Shown in pieces: positions 1 to 7,429 of a DNA stretch of 64,000 bases. The translations under genes and the position numbers were made by a program. Position 1 is the stretch's first letter. Each line of letters begins with the position of its first letter. The DNA comes from Chloroflexota bacterium (lineage in GTDB: Bacteria > Chloroflexota > UBA11872): positions 10,304-74,303 of the forward strand of contig JAPPNP010000026.1 of assembly GCA_028873795.1 (NCBI GenBank), read 5' to 3'. The notes under the pieces were generated by a model that was not told where the DNA came from, made no database searches, and was given only the letters and a program-made list of their open reading frames with translations.

Positions 1-130
1 ATTTCGCCCCCCCCCGGGGCCCTTTGGGGGGGGGCGCCCCCCCCCCCCCGCCGGGGGGGGGGCCCCCGGGGCCGCCCCCCCCGGGGCCCCCGGGGGGGCG
101 CCCCGCCCCCCGACCGGCTCCCGCACACCG
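1..130. other. G/C homopolymer tract at the window edge
   Basis: The first ~120 bases are almost only runs of C and G (runs of 7-14), unlike anything else in the window. Normal sequence resumes at about 110-140. No plausible gene is present: the only reading frame translates to a Gly/Pro polymer. This most likely reflects error-prone sequence at a contig end and should not be interpreted biologically. Confidence 0.8.
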
Positions 131-145
131 TACGCCTGGGGGAGG

Positions 146-937
146 CTACAGAGCCAGCCGGCTCGCACTGGCGTCCGCCGGTGTCGACTTGGAGGAGTGG
201 CAGCCACCGTGCTTGCCGCCGGCTTTGCCGCGGCCCCAGCCGTGACCCCGCCGTGGCTCGTCGGTGTCGGTCACGATTGATTCCACGCGATCCGCCAATC
301 CGTCCTTCATGGCCTGGGCGCGCTCTTCGCTCAGGCGGCCGGCCTCGACTGCCGCGTCGATGGCCGCCGTTGCCCGGTTGACAAGCTCGGCAACATAGTC
401 GTCCTTGGTGACGCCGTTGGCCTCGCCAATGTCGACGAGCGACGTGCCCTCGCCCCGGCTCTCCCGAATCTCCTCGACCGAAAGTCCGGACAGCTCACTG
501 AGGACCACGACCGGCGACGGCTTGCCGTCGAGCTTGACCGCCCAGCCGCGGCTCCGGCCGTGCCAGCCGGCCTCGCTGGTGACCATGCCCGTCACCTTGT
601 CAGTCAGCCCCGACTTGATCTCCGCGGCGCGATCTTCGGAAAGCTTGCCGTCGGCGACCGCGTCATCGATCGCCGACGTCGCCGCGTCCACAACCGCCGC
701 GACGTAGTCGTCCGTCGTGACGTCGTTGGCCTCGGCGATGTCGGCCAGCGAGTCGCCGCTTTCGCGCGCGCTGCGGATGTCCTCGACGGAAACGCCCGTG
801 AGATCGCTGAGGATTCCCACGGGAGATGCCCGCGTGCCGCCAAACCCGCCGCCGTGGGCCAGCGCGAGGCTCGCGGCCACCACGGTCACAAGGGCGGCGC
901 CTGCCGCGGCGAGCGCCAATTTCCTCCACCGACTCAT
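146..937 (-). CDS. secreted protein with two tandem ~80-residue helical repeats
   Basis: 263 residues. The start at 937 is chosen because GAGGAGG lies just upstream; an in-frame ATG farther upstream lacks this. Residues ~5-30 form a signal peptide (SRWRKLALAAAG followed by a hydrophobic stretch ending LALAHGG). Two repeats follow. Each has the form SPV-x-LS-L-G-SVE-I-R, then SL-DI-EANGVT-DDYV, then an alpha-helical AxxAIDxAVxxGxLSEERA segment. The tail is Gly/Arg/His/Lys-rich (GHGWGRGKAGGKHGG). I recognise the repeat as a kind found in exported proteins of Actinobacteria and Chloroflexota, but know no function for it. The His/Gly tail could bind metal or polyanions; this is inference. Confidence 0.75.
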   Translation of the reverse strand: MSRWRKLALAAAGAALVTVVAASLALAHGGGFGGTRASPVGILSDLTGVSVEDIRSARESGDSLADIAEANDVTTDDYVAAVVDAATSAIDDAVADGKLSEDRAAEIKSGLTDKVTGMVTSEAGWHGRSRGWAVKLDGKPSPVVVLSELSGLSVEEIRESRGEGTSLVDIGEANGVTKDDYVAELVNRATAAIDAAVEAGRLSEERAQAMKDGLADRVESIVTDTDEPRRGHGWGRGKAGGKHGGCHSSKSTPADASASRLAL

Positions 938-1152
938 CAATGTCCTCCTCGTGGTCGAGCACTGGTGGTCATTCACGTCAACGACGGTAGAGGCGGCCTG
1001 TCAACCCAACCCGCAGGCGCGATGCAGAGCGTGTGCAGTTTTCGGAGCCGCGCGTGAGATCGAATCCGTTCGTGGTGAGCCGGTCGAACCACGACGGTTC
1101 GAGAACTTCAGAGCCTGCCTGAGTTCACCGAGGGAGTGAACGGACGTGCCGC
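938..1152. repeat. intergenic spacer with a short inverted repeat
   Basis: The spacer contains GGTTCGACC-like inverted halves around 1075-1105 (CGGTCGAACC, CACGACGGTTCG). Read in frame it encodes the peptide VRGEPVEPR, a signature I recognise from a common dispersed intergenic repeat in many bacteria. No gene is apparent. Confidence 0.45.
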
Positions 1153-2034
1153 CTACGTTCCGGCTGCCGGATTCTCGGGATTCGTCGCGAGCCATTGCCG
1201 CCCGAGCGCGCCGCTCTCCGTGAGCACGCGCGACGCGGCCAGGATGGCGGCGCGGCAGGCGTTGGTGTCCGCAAACGAGGAAAGAAAATAGTCCCAAGCG
1301 GCCAGGTAGAAATCGCGGTAGGCGTCGGCCAGGGCGCCCAATCCCACGTCCCGCAGCGCCGCCGTCACTCGGGTGCGATTCAAGCTCCACACATGCTCGG
1401 TGTCGAGCCCCGAGATATGCAGCACGAGCGGTCCGGCCGGCGCCACCCGCCAGGAAAGCTCGCGTGAAATCTCGCGCGCGTGGACCCCAAACCTATCGAT
1501 GACCCGCAGGGGCGCCCGCTCCACCCATTCGATTCTTTCGATCAGGTCGACCGCGTCATGGCGCCTGATCCTGTCCGGATCGTTGTAGTCGGCTTCGGGA
1601 TAGGCCTCGCCGTGGAGCACGGTGACGGTGGACCGAGGGGAGTAGACGAAGCCCGGCATCTCAGCGACGAGCGTGTTCAGCACGATCAATTGCAGTCTGG
1701 GCTGGTGGATGGGTTGGGCGAATCGCTCGGTGAAGCACGTCTCGATGTCCGCCTGAAGCGACAGCGCCTGGGGCACGGTGTCGAGATGCCGCCGCCAGGC
1801 ATTGTCATCGCGGAACCACACGTGGATGTCCACGTCGCTGATCTCGGGGACGTAGTCCAGCGGCGACTCCCAGGCCTTGACCGACGAGCCCTTGAGATAC
1901 ACGCCGCGAATCTCAGGCTCGGGAATCCTTCCCAACAGCTGGTCGCGCACGCACGCGGCCATCCCGCGCACCTCCGCGCGAAGTTGATCGCGGTCTGGAT
2001 GGCGGGCGTCCCACTCGGGCGGGTGGCGGCTCAC
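1153..2034 (-). CDS. nucleotidyltransferase-superfamily protein
   Basis: 293 residues, GTG start with GAGGAA about 6 bases upstream. Near residue 48 there is a Pol-beta-type nucleotidyltransferase signature: GSSVKAW followed ~15 residues later by SDVDIHVW (G-S-x(n)-D-x-D), which would bind metal and nucleotide. The C-terminal half is helical with many Trp and Arg, and looks like the helical domain of minimal nucleotidyltransferases or aminoglycoside-adenylyltransferase-like proteins. The substrate cannot be named. The gene stands alone, with the NYN-domain gene upstream on the same strand about 300 bases away. Confidence 0.6.
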   Translation of the reverse strand: MSRHPPEWDARHPDRDQLRAEVRGMAACVRDQLLGRIPEPEIRGVYLKGSSVKAWESPLDYVPEISDVDIHVWFRDDNAWRRHLDTVPQALSLQADIETCFTERFAQPIHQPRLQLIVLNTLVAEMPGFVYSPRSTVTVLHGEAYPEADYNDPDRIRRHDAVDLIERIEWVERAPLRVIDRFGVHAREISRELSWRVAPAGPLVLHISGLDTEHVWSLNRTRVTAALRDVGLGALADAYRDFYLAAWDYFLSSFADTNACRAAILAASRVLTESGALGRQWLATNPENPAAGT

Positions 2035-2331
2035 GACGTTTCCTCGTCCGGTGCCGACGACAGCCCAAGAGACTAGCTCCCTGGTCCAGTTTGGACTTGG
2101 GAGAGGAATTGCACTGGTGACCCGCGTCGTACTGCTCCTCAGTTGTTCGGAATGTGCTGGGATCTACGGCACCTGATGTCAAGGGATTGACCGAGAAGAT
2201 TGGCGCGACGATAATGAGGTTGATGAAACGCCCCATTACTTGATGCGGGGCGCGCTATGAAGAGGCCCGTGTCTTTTGGCGCGGGCCTATTTTATTGGAC
2301 CGTCCTTGTCTCCGGCGTTTCGGACATGCGA
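2035..2331. other. gene-free spacer with two hairpins
   Basis: No convincing gene. It holds a palindrome at 2229-2252 (CGCCCC, loop, GGGGCG) related to the CCCCGTACTTGATACGGGG repeat at ~4530, and an intrinsic-terminator-like hairpin at 2263-2296, annotated separately. Confidence 0.6.
2263..2296 (+). terminator. intrinsic-terminator-like hairpin without an upstream + strand gene
   Basis: AGGCCCGTG (2263-2271) pairs with the arm ending CGGGCCT (to 2288) across a TCTTTTG-containing loop. It is followed on the + strand by ATTTTATT. The T-rich tail is on the + strand only, yet both flanking genes are on the - strand. It may end an unannotated short + strand transcript or belong to a repeat. Confidence 0.5.
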
Positions 2332-2859
2332 CTAGGCTGGCGGACTGCCCTGCCGCTCAAGATGCTTGCGAACAGAATTCAGGGAGTTGAATTCGTGAGC
2401 GGCGTTCACGATGTCTTCCGCCGCTGATCTCTCCGCGGCGATCACTCGGACGCGTTTTCCAAGATTTCGCAAGTGATCGAGTACGGGCGCGAAGTCGCCA
2501 TCGCCACCGAAAAACACCACCTCGTCGTACTGGCCGATTTCCGCTAGGAGCTTCAGCGTGATTTCCACATCGAGGTTGGCCTTGGTGCGGTACGTATCGC
2601 GGTCTTTGTCGAACTGCCGCTTGGGTTCCTTCTCGACAACGGTATAGCCCTTGAGAGCAAGCGCCCGTCGGTATCGGCGGTGCTTTTCGCGATCCTCTGG
2701 TTTGTCGACCGGTGGAATGCCCGTGAAGTAGTAAGCGCATCCAGGATCGTGACCAGTGTGAACCCAGTCGTAGGCGGCGAAGAAGTCTACGTACCAGCCC
2801 TGATCCCGCTGCGCGTAAAACAGATTGGCCGCATCGATGAAGAGTCCGATTCGGGCCAT
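2332..2859 (-). CDS. NYN domain (LabA/DUF88-type) putative ribonuclease
   Basis: 175 residues, taking the ATG at 2859 (MARIGLFIDAANLFY), where the conserved domain begins. It has PIN/NYN-fold hallmarks: an N-terminal FIDAANL with the first catalytic Asp, a central LDVEITLKL, and VVFFGGDGDFAPVLDHLR followed by GKRVRVIA. These acidic residues form the metal-dependent nuclease site in NYN proteins. Family members of this size act alone on RNA, with targets generally unknown. It lies 79 bases downstream of the MFS exporter on the same strand and may be co-transcribed. There is no obvious Shine-Dalgarno. Confidence 0.8.
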   Translation of the reverse strand: MARIGLFIDAANLFYAQRDQGWYVDFFAAYDWVHTGHDPGCAYYFTGIPPVDKPEDREKHRRYRRALALKGYTVVEKEPKRQFDKDRDTYRTKANLDVEITLKLLAEIGQYDEVVFFGGDGDFAPVLDHLRNLGKRVRVIAAERSAAEDIVNAAHEFNSLNSVRKHLERQGSPPA

Positions 2860-2938
2860 GGGAGATTTTACGATCCGCACGCGGGCGCCACAGTGGGTTT
2901 GTGACGTTCGTCCGTGCCTACCGGTATGGCGTAGTCCC

Positions 2939-4303
2939 TCAGTCGCCTGCGGTGGCCTCAGCCGCGGCGCCGTCGGCAGCGCTGCCGGGCTGCTCCTCCG
3001 CCGCATGCATCCCCGCCGCCGTCAGCGTCCACAGTTGGCGGCCCCAGAAGGCCACGAACACGCCCACGCACAGGCTCAGGCTGCCGCCGATCGCCATGGC
3101 CACGGGTGTTCCGAGCCGCTCGGCGGTGGCCGACAGCGGCAGCAGGCCGAGCGGCATCAGCCCCCAGTTGATCATCCACACCGCCATCACCCGCCCGCGC
3201 ATATGCGCCGGCACCAGCAGCTGCACGATCGTCTGGCTCTGCGCCATGTGAATCCTCTGGAACATGCCCACGCACGCCAGGACGAGCGCCACGAACGGCA
3301 GGGACCGCGTGATCGACAGGACCACGTACAACGCGCCGTTGATGACGATCGCGGCAATGGCCAACCGGCCGGGACGGCGGACTTCCGGCGCCGCGACCAG
3401 GGCCAGTGCGCCGAGCACCGCGCCCGCACCGAGCGCGCTGGTCACCAAGCCCAGATCTTGCACGCCGGCCTGCAGGTCCTGCTTCACGAAGGCCGGCAAG
3501 AGCATCGTGAGCGGGTAGCTGAATAGCGCCGGCGCCAGGGTGAGCACCATCAGCGAGCGAATGGGCCCATGACCCAGGACGTAGAGAAATCCAGCGCGCA
3601 GAATCGCCAGTGGAGATCCTTGGGCCCGCGGCCGGTGCTCGTCGGCATCGATGCGCCGCACGTTGAGGATGCTCCAGATGTAGCCGCCGACCATCGTGAA
3701 ATAGGCCGCCGCGATGCCGGCCGCGCCGACGATCAGACCGGCCAGCGCGGGACCGATCACGCGGGCCAGGTTCATCGTCGTCGCGTTCAAGGCCACGGCG
3801 TTTCGCACCAGCGCGCGGGGAACCGACTCCGAGATCAGGGCGTAGCGGGCCGGCACGCTGAGGGCGAACATGGCGCCGGTCAGCGTGGCGCTGATCGCCA
3901 GATGCCACACGGCAATGGCGCCCGTGGCCACCAGGATCCCAATGGTCAAGGCCGTCAGGCCGTTCACGCTCTGGGCCATCATCAGCAGCCGCGGCCGGCT
4001 CAGCCGGTCGGCCAGCAGTCCGCCCACCGGCGACAGCACCAGCATGGGCAACGACATGAAGAAGGACAGCAGACCGAGCGTGAAGGGTGAGTTCGTCAGC
4101 TCGACGACCAACCACCCCTGCGCCAGGAACTGCACGAAGTGAGCCGTCATCGCGCCCGCGTTGGCACGCCAGAGACGGCCAAAGTTCGGGTGCGCAAACG
4201 CCGGAAGGAAGCGCTCGCGGGTCGCTCGCCAGAGACGCGGTGGCGCTGAGGCCAACGGCTGACGTGTGGCCGGAGGGCTGGCGACAGCGTTCTTGCGGTT
4301 CAC
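2939..4303 (-). CDS. MFS transporter, EntS/MFS_3-like exporter
   Basis: 454 residues from a GTG at 4303 chosen because GGAGGT lies 8 bases upstream; an ATG at 4345 has no such site. About 10-12 hydrophobic helices. The signature loop between helices 2 and 3 is present (GGLLADRLSRPRLLMMAQ), as is the N-terminal FGRLWRANAGAM typical of MFS_3/EntS-like exporters. A likely role is efflux of a small hydrophobic compound or siderophore across the cytoplasmic membrane; the substrate is unknown. No siderophore genes are nearby. Confidence 0.8.
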   Translation of the reverse strand: MNRKNAVASPPATRQPLASAPPRLWRATRERFLPAFAHPNFGRLWRANAGAMTAHFVQFLAQGWLVVELTNSPFTLGLLSFFMSLPMLVLSPVGGLLADRLSRPRLLMMAQSVNGLTALTIGILVATGAIAVWHLAISATLTGAMFALSVPARYALISESVPRALVRNAVALNATTMNLARVIGPALAGLIVGAAGIAAAYFTMVGGYIWSILNVRRIDADEHRPRAQGSPLAILRAGFLYVLGHGPIRSLMVLTLAPALFSYPLTMLLPAFVKQDLQAGVQDLGLVTSALGAGAVLGALALVAAPEVRRPGRLAIAAIVINGALYVVLSITRSLPFVALVLACVGMFQRIHMAQSQTIVQLLVPAHMRGRVMAVWMINWGLMPLGLLPLSATAERLGTPVAMAIGGSLSLCVGVFVAFWGRQLWTLTAAGMHAAEEQPGSAADGAAAEATAGD

Positions 4304-4689
4304 CGCGGATACCTCCGGACCCGGCGCGCACCCCTGCCGAATCATTCCGACGCGGCGGATGCGCCGCCCTCACGATACTCCGACCGCGCTCGCGACCGCT
4401 TCCGGGCGATGCCTCCGGCCCCCTCTCCCCTTGTGGCGTTCCTCGGGTAACCCCTCCGTCATTCCGGCGAAAGCCGGAATCCAGTCCGGTCGAACCTGGG
4501 GACGCGCGGGACCTTTGCCGTAGAGCCTGCCCCGTACTTGATACGGGGGGCGGGTCTCAGACCCGCCCGGTTCGAGGTTCGGAGAGGTTTCTCTCACGGA
4601 AGAGCACCCTGATGAAGAGTGGTCGGTGAATCAAGCCGCGTCCGTGGCATCATGCGCCCGCGTCAATCATGGCGATAGCGGAGACGATC
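4304..4689. repeat. gene-free spacer with two dispersed palindromic repeats
   Basis: Contains one GTCATTCCGGCGAAAGCCGGAATCC-type palindrome (4458-4483) and one composite palindrome at 4520-4568 (CCCCGTACTTGATACGGGG followed by GGGCGGGTCTCAGACCCGCCC). Both families recur elsewhere in this window. No coding signal is seen. It lies between divergent genes, so their promoters must be here, but none is clear. Confidence 0.7.
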
Positions 4690-5742
4690 ATGCCCTCAGA
4701 CGTGGTGAGGATCGGAATCGTCGGCGCCGGCGGGATCGTGCGCCAGCGCCACATGCCGGGGCTGCGGCAGCTTCCGGGGGTTGAATTCGTCTCGGTCTGC
4801 AACCGGCGCCGCGAGTCCGCGGAGGCCTTCGCCGAGGAATATGGCATCCCGCGAGTGGTCGACCACTGGCAGCAGGTCGTTGACGATCCGCAGGTTGACA
4901 TCGTCTGGATCGGCACCACGCCCTACATGCACGCGCGCATTTCGGTCGCCGCGCTCGACGCCGGCAAGCATGTCTTCTGTCAGGCGCGCATGGCGCGGAA
5001 CCTGGCCGAGGCCCGGGCGATGGTGGCCGCCGCCGACCGGCATCCGGAGCTTGTCGTAGCCATTTGCCCGCCGCCCTTCGGCATGGCCGGTGAGGTGACG
5101 ATGCGGCGCCTGCTGCGCCAAGAGCGCATCGTCGGCGACGTGCAGCAGGTGCGGCTCACCATGCTCGCGGCGAGCCTGACCGCCGGCGAGCCCGAGCTGC
5201 ACTGGCGCCAGGACATCGAGCAGAGCGGCAACAACGTGCTCACGGTCGGCATCTACGCCGAGGTCATGCACCGCTGGGTCGGGCGCGCCGTCGAGCTGCA
5301 GGCCCGCACCGACATCTACACCCGCCAGCGCCGCGATCCGGCCACGGGCGAGTTCGTGAACGTGCAGATCCCCGATTCCGTCAGCGTGATCGGACGGCTC
5401 GCCTCCGGGGCCGACTTCGTTTACCAGTGGTCCGGCGCGGCGCATCTCGGTCCAACCGGTGAGCTATGGGTTTTTGGCGACGCCGGCACGCTCACTTACG
5501 ACTTCGGCGCCGACCGCATCCGCCACGCCACGCTGAACGACGCCGAGCTGCGCGACGTGCCGATTCCCGAACACGAGCGCGGCGGCTGGCAGGTAGAGGC
5601 CGACTTCATACGCGCCGTTCGCGAAGGCGGCGACACCGGCCTGTCGCCCGACTTCACCACCGGCGAGCACTACATGGAATTCCTGGAAGCGCTCACGCAC
5701 TCGGCCCGCCACGGCGAGCGCGTCTACCTGCCGCTGGCCTAG
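4690..5742 (+). CDS. Gfo/Idh/MocA family oxidoreductase
   Basis: 350 residues from the ATG at 4690, preceded by GGAG; an in-frame ATG at 4669 lacks a site. The N-terminal Rossmann fold has VRIGIVGAGGIVRQRHMPGL (NAD(P) binding). The second strand ends VCNRRRE, then DIVWIGTTPYMHARISVAALDAGKHVFCQ, where the usual EKP motif is replaced by CQA, so the canonical catalytic Lys is missing. The C-terminal alpha/beta dimerisation domain is complete. The family oxidises or reduces sugars and inositols. The nearby DapA-superfamily lyases (6442-8359, opposite strand) suggest sugar-acid catabolism. The loss of the EKP lysine makes the exact chemistry uncertain. Confidence 0.8.
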   Translation: MPSDVVRIGIVGAGGIVRQRHMPGLRQLPGVEFVSVCNRRRESAEAFAEEYGIPRVVDHWQQVVDDPQVDIVWIGTTPYMHARISVAALDAGKHVFCQARMARNLAEARAMVAAADRHPELVVAICPPPFGMAGEVTMRRLLRQERIVGDVQQVRLTMLAASLTAGEPELHWRQDIEQSGNNVLTVGIYAEVMHRWVGRAVELQARTDIYTRQRRDPATGEFVNVQIPDSVSVIGRLASGADFVYQWSGAAHLGPTGELWVFGDAGTLTYDFGADRIRHATLNDAELRDVPIPEHERGGWQVEADFIRAVREGGDTGLSPDFTTGEHYMEFLEALTHSARHGERVYLPLA

Positions 5743-5777
5743 GCGTTTCATTCCGGCACAGCCCCTGGGCTGTCGAG

Positions 5778-5844
5778 CGGGCAGCCACAAGGGCTGCCCC
5801 TACACCGGATGAAGCGCTGTAGGGGCGTCCCCTGTGGGCGCCCC
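5778..5844. repeat. 67-bp double-hairpin repeat, copy 1
   Basis: GGGCAGCCACAAGGGCTGCCC, then TACACCGGATGAAG, then TGTAGGGGCGTCCCCTGTGGGCGCCCC. Two hairpins in tandem. A near-identical copy lies at 6364-6431, on the other side of the antitoxin gene; related inverted copies occur at 8494-8561 and 40465-40490. Confidence 0.75.
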
Positions 5845-5936
5845 TCGTCTCAACGGTCCTAGGTAGGAACCGACTCCAACTGCCGCGCCCCCAAATCCGT
5901 CATTACCGCGAAGGGAGACGTTTGCGTAACCCCTTC

Positions 5937-6020
5937 GTCATTCACGCGAAGGCGGGAATCCACGCGGAGAATCTTGGAAGCGCGTTCCGCGTCTGGTGTA
6001 GGGGCGGGTTTCACCCCCCT
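5937..6020. repeat. two further dispersed palindromes
   Basis: GTCATTCACGCGAAGGCGGGAATCC (5937-5962) is a degenerate member of the GTCATTCCCGCGAAGGCGGGAATCC family. A half-copy precedes it at ~5899. At 5998-6020 GTAGGGGCGGGTTTCACCCCCC is a degenerate copy of the GGGCGGGTTTCAAACCCGCCC family. Confidence 0.6.
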
Positions 6021-6025
6021 GTTGC

Positions 6026-6283
6026 TCACTCCTGCAGGTCGTCGAGCAACTCATCCACGCTGTCGAACTGCTGGAGACCGCCCGCCCGGGCTTCCCGCAT
6101 GGCCGCAATCGTGGTGTCGTTGGGCGTCAGCGGCGCGAACGGCAGCGCCTTGTCGTGCGCCACCCGGGTCAGCAAGAGCCGCACCGCGTCGGAGACGGTC
6201 AGGCCCATGGCGGCCAACACGGCTGCCGCCTCTTCCTTCACTGCTCCGTCGATGCGCGCCTGCACCAGCTTGTTGGCCGGCAT
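6026..6283 (-). CDS. RelB/DinJ-family antitoxin, orphan
   Basis: 85 residues, ATG with GAGGGG upstream. The N-terminal ribbon-helix-helix region reads KLVQARIDGAVKEEAAAVLAAMGLTVSDAVRLLLTRVAHDKALPF, the typical RelB/DinJ layout (VQARID, AxxVLxxMGLTxSDAVRxLLxxVA, ALPF). Such proteins bind their own operator and neutralise a RelE/YafQ-type ribonuclease encoded just downstream. No toxin gene follows: downstream there are only repeats. It is probably an orphan left after loss of its partner, or it acts as a free-standing repressor. Confidence 0.8.
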   Translation of the reverse strand: MPANKLVQARIDGAVKEEAAAVLAAMGLTVSDAVRLLLTRVAHDKALPFAPLTPNDTTIAAMREARAGGLQQFDSVDELLDDLQE

Positions 6284-6363
6284 CGATGCCCCTCGTCTGT
6301 GTGCGCCACCCTACAGTCTGAATGACATTGTAGTGCACGCTGGTGAGCGGTGGCATTCCCCGT

Positions 6364-6431
6364 CGGGCAGCCACAAGGGCTGCCCCTACACCGGATGAAG
6401 GCCTGTAGGGACGTCCCTTGTGGGCGCCCTT
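6364..6431. repeat. 68-bp double-hairpin repeat, copy 2
   Basis: Near-identical to 5778-5844 (shared GGGCAGCCACAAGGGCTGCCC, TACACCGGATGAAG, GTGGGCGCCC) and in the same orientation, so the two copies flank the antitoxin gene as direct repeats. Confidence 0.75.
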
Positions 6432-6441
6432 CCTAACCGTC

Positions 6442-7389
6442 CTAAACCGGCACCGCCTCGCGCTGCCGCGCCAGGATTTCGCGAATCTCCGCGTGCGTCT
6501 CGGGCGTTGCCGCGGCGTCCCGCGACGGCAGCCGCGAGCCCCCGGCCTGCAGGCCCATCGCCGCCATCCACGGCTTCACGAACACGCCCTCGCCCGCCGT
6601 CTGCGCGCCGATGCGGCCGATGATCTCGCCGTAGGGAACCATGAACTCGTCGAAGACGCGCTGCGCCTCCTCGTAGCGGCGCTCCTGCGTCAGCTCCCAC
6701 ACGCGCCAGGAGTGCTGCGGCAGGAAGTTCGGCACGTGGCTGATCCATGCGCGGCAGCCGAGGATGTGTCCCAAGACCACCAGGGGCGAGTTGTCCACCA
6801 CCGCCGCCAGCGGAATGAACCGGCGCAGCCCGTCGAGGTGGCTGCCCATGTCCGGCGAGCCCCACTTCACCGCGATCGTGTTGGGAAGCTCCACCAGCCG
6901 CGCCATCAGGTCCACCGGCACGTCGTATTTGGACCCGCTGTACCAGTGGCTGTAGGCCGCGAAGCCCACATTGGTGTGCCGCGCCACTTCCTCGTGCCAG
7001 GCCACGGCGTCTTCGGGCGTCACCGTGTAGTAGTACGCCGCGCTGATCTGCGCCGCGTCGACGCCCAGGTCCTCGCAGAGCTGACACAGCTCGATCACGA
7101 CCCGGATATCGGTGCTCTGCACGCCGGCCATCACCGGCACTTGCTCGCCGCTCACCTCCACGATGGTCCGGATCACCTGGCGCCGCTCCTCCGTGCTCAG
7201 CACGGTGAAATCGCCGCCGGACCCCGCGGCCAGGAACACCGTGTTCCCTTGCCGCGCGCCCTGGTCGATCATCCACTGCACGTTGGACGCCAGGCCGTCA
7301 AGATCGACCGCGCCCTCGTCGGTGAAGATCGTCGCGATGGGCACGACCACGCCCTGCAGCCGTGCCTTAGCCTCGTCGATGGTCAGCAT
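6442..7389 (-). CDS. DapA/NanA-superfamily lyase or hydratase (first of a tandem pair)
   Basis: 315 residues from the ATG at 7389, preceded by GGGAGGT. TIM-barrel class I aldolase family. Schiff-base Lys is in NTIAVKWGSPDMGS, and Tyr is in GFAAYSHWYSG. The GTTGE substrate-carboxylate motif of true dihydrodipicolinate synthase is replaced by AAGSGGDF, so it is unlikely to make dihydrodipicolinate; a proper dapA is present at 15978-16895. Probably acts on a 2-keto sugar acid or related substrate. It follows its paralogue (7430-8359) by 40 bases in the same direction, so the two are likely one operon. Confidence 0.8.
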   Translation of the reverse strand: MLTIDEAKARLQGVVVPIATIFTDEGAVDLDGLASNVQWMIDQGARQGNTVFLAAGSGGDFTVLSTEERRQVIRTIVEVSGEQVPVMAGVQSTDIRVVIELCQLCEDLGVDAAQISAAYYYTVTPEDAVAWHEEVARHTNVGFAAYSHWYSGSKYDVPVDLMARLVELPNTIAVKWGSPDMGSHLDGLRRFIPLAAVVDNSPLVVLGHILGCRAWISHVPNFLPQHSWRVWELTQERRYEEAQRVFDEFMVPYGEIIGRIGAQTAGEGVFVKPWMAAMGLQAGGSRLPSRDAAATPETHAEIREILARQREAVPV

Positions 7390-7429
7390 GGGCCTACCTC
7401 CCGTTGCCACGATGTTGTCGGCTGCGGCG

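Noticed and set aside
1-130. Apparent Gly/Pro-rich small protein in the G/C run
   Set aside because: Homopolymer runs at a sequence end are more likely artefact than gene.
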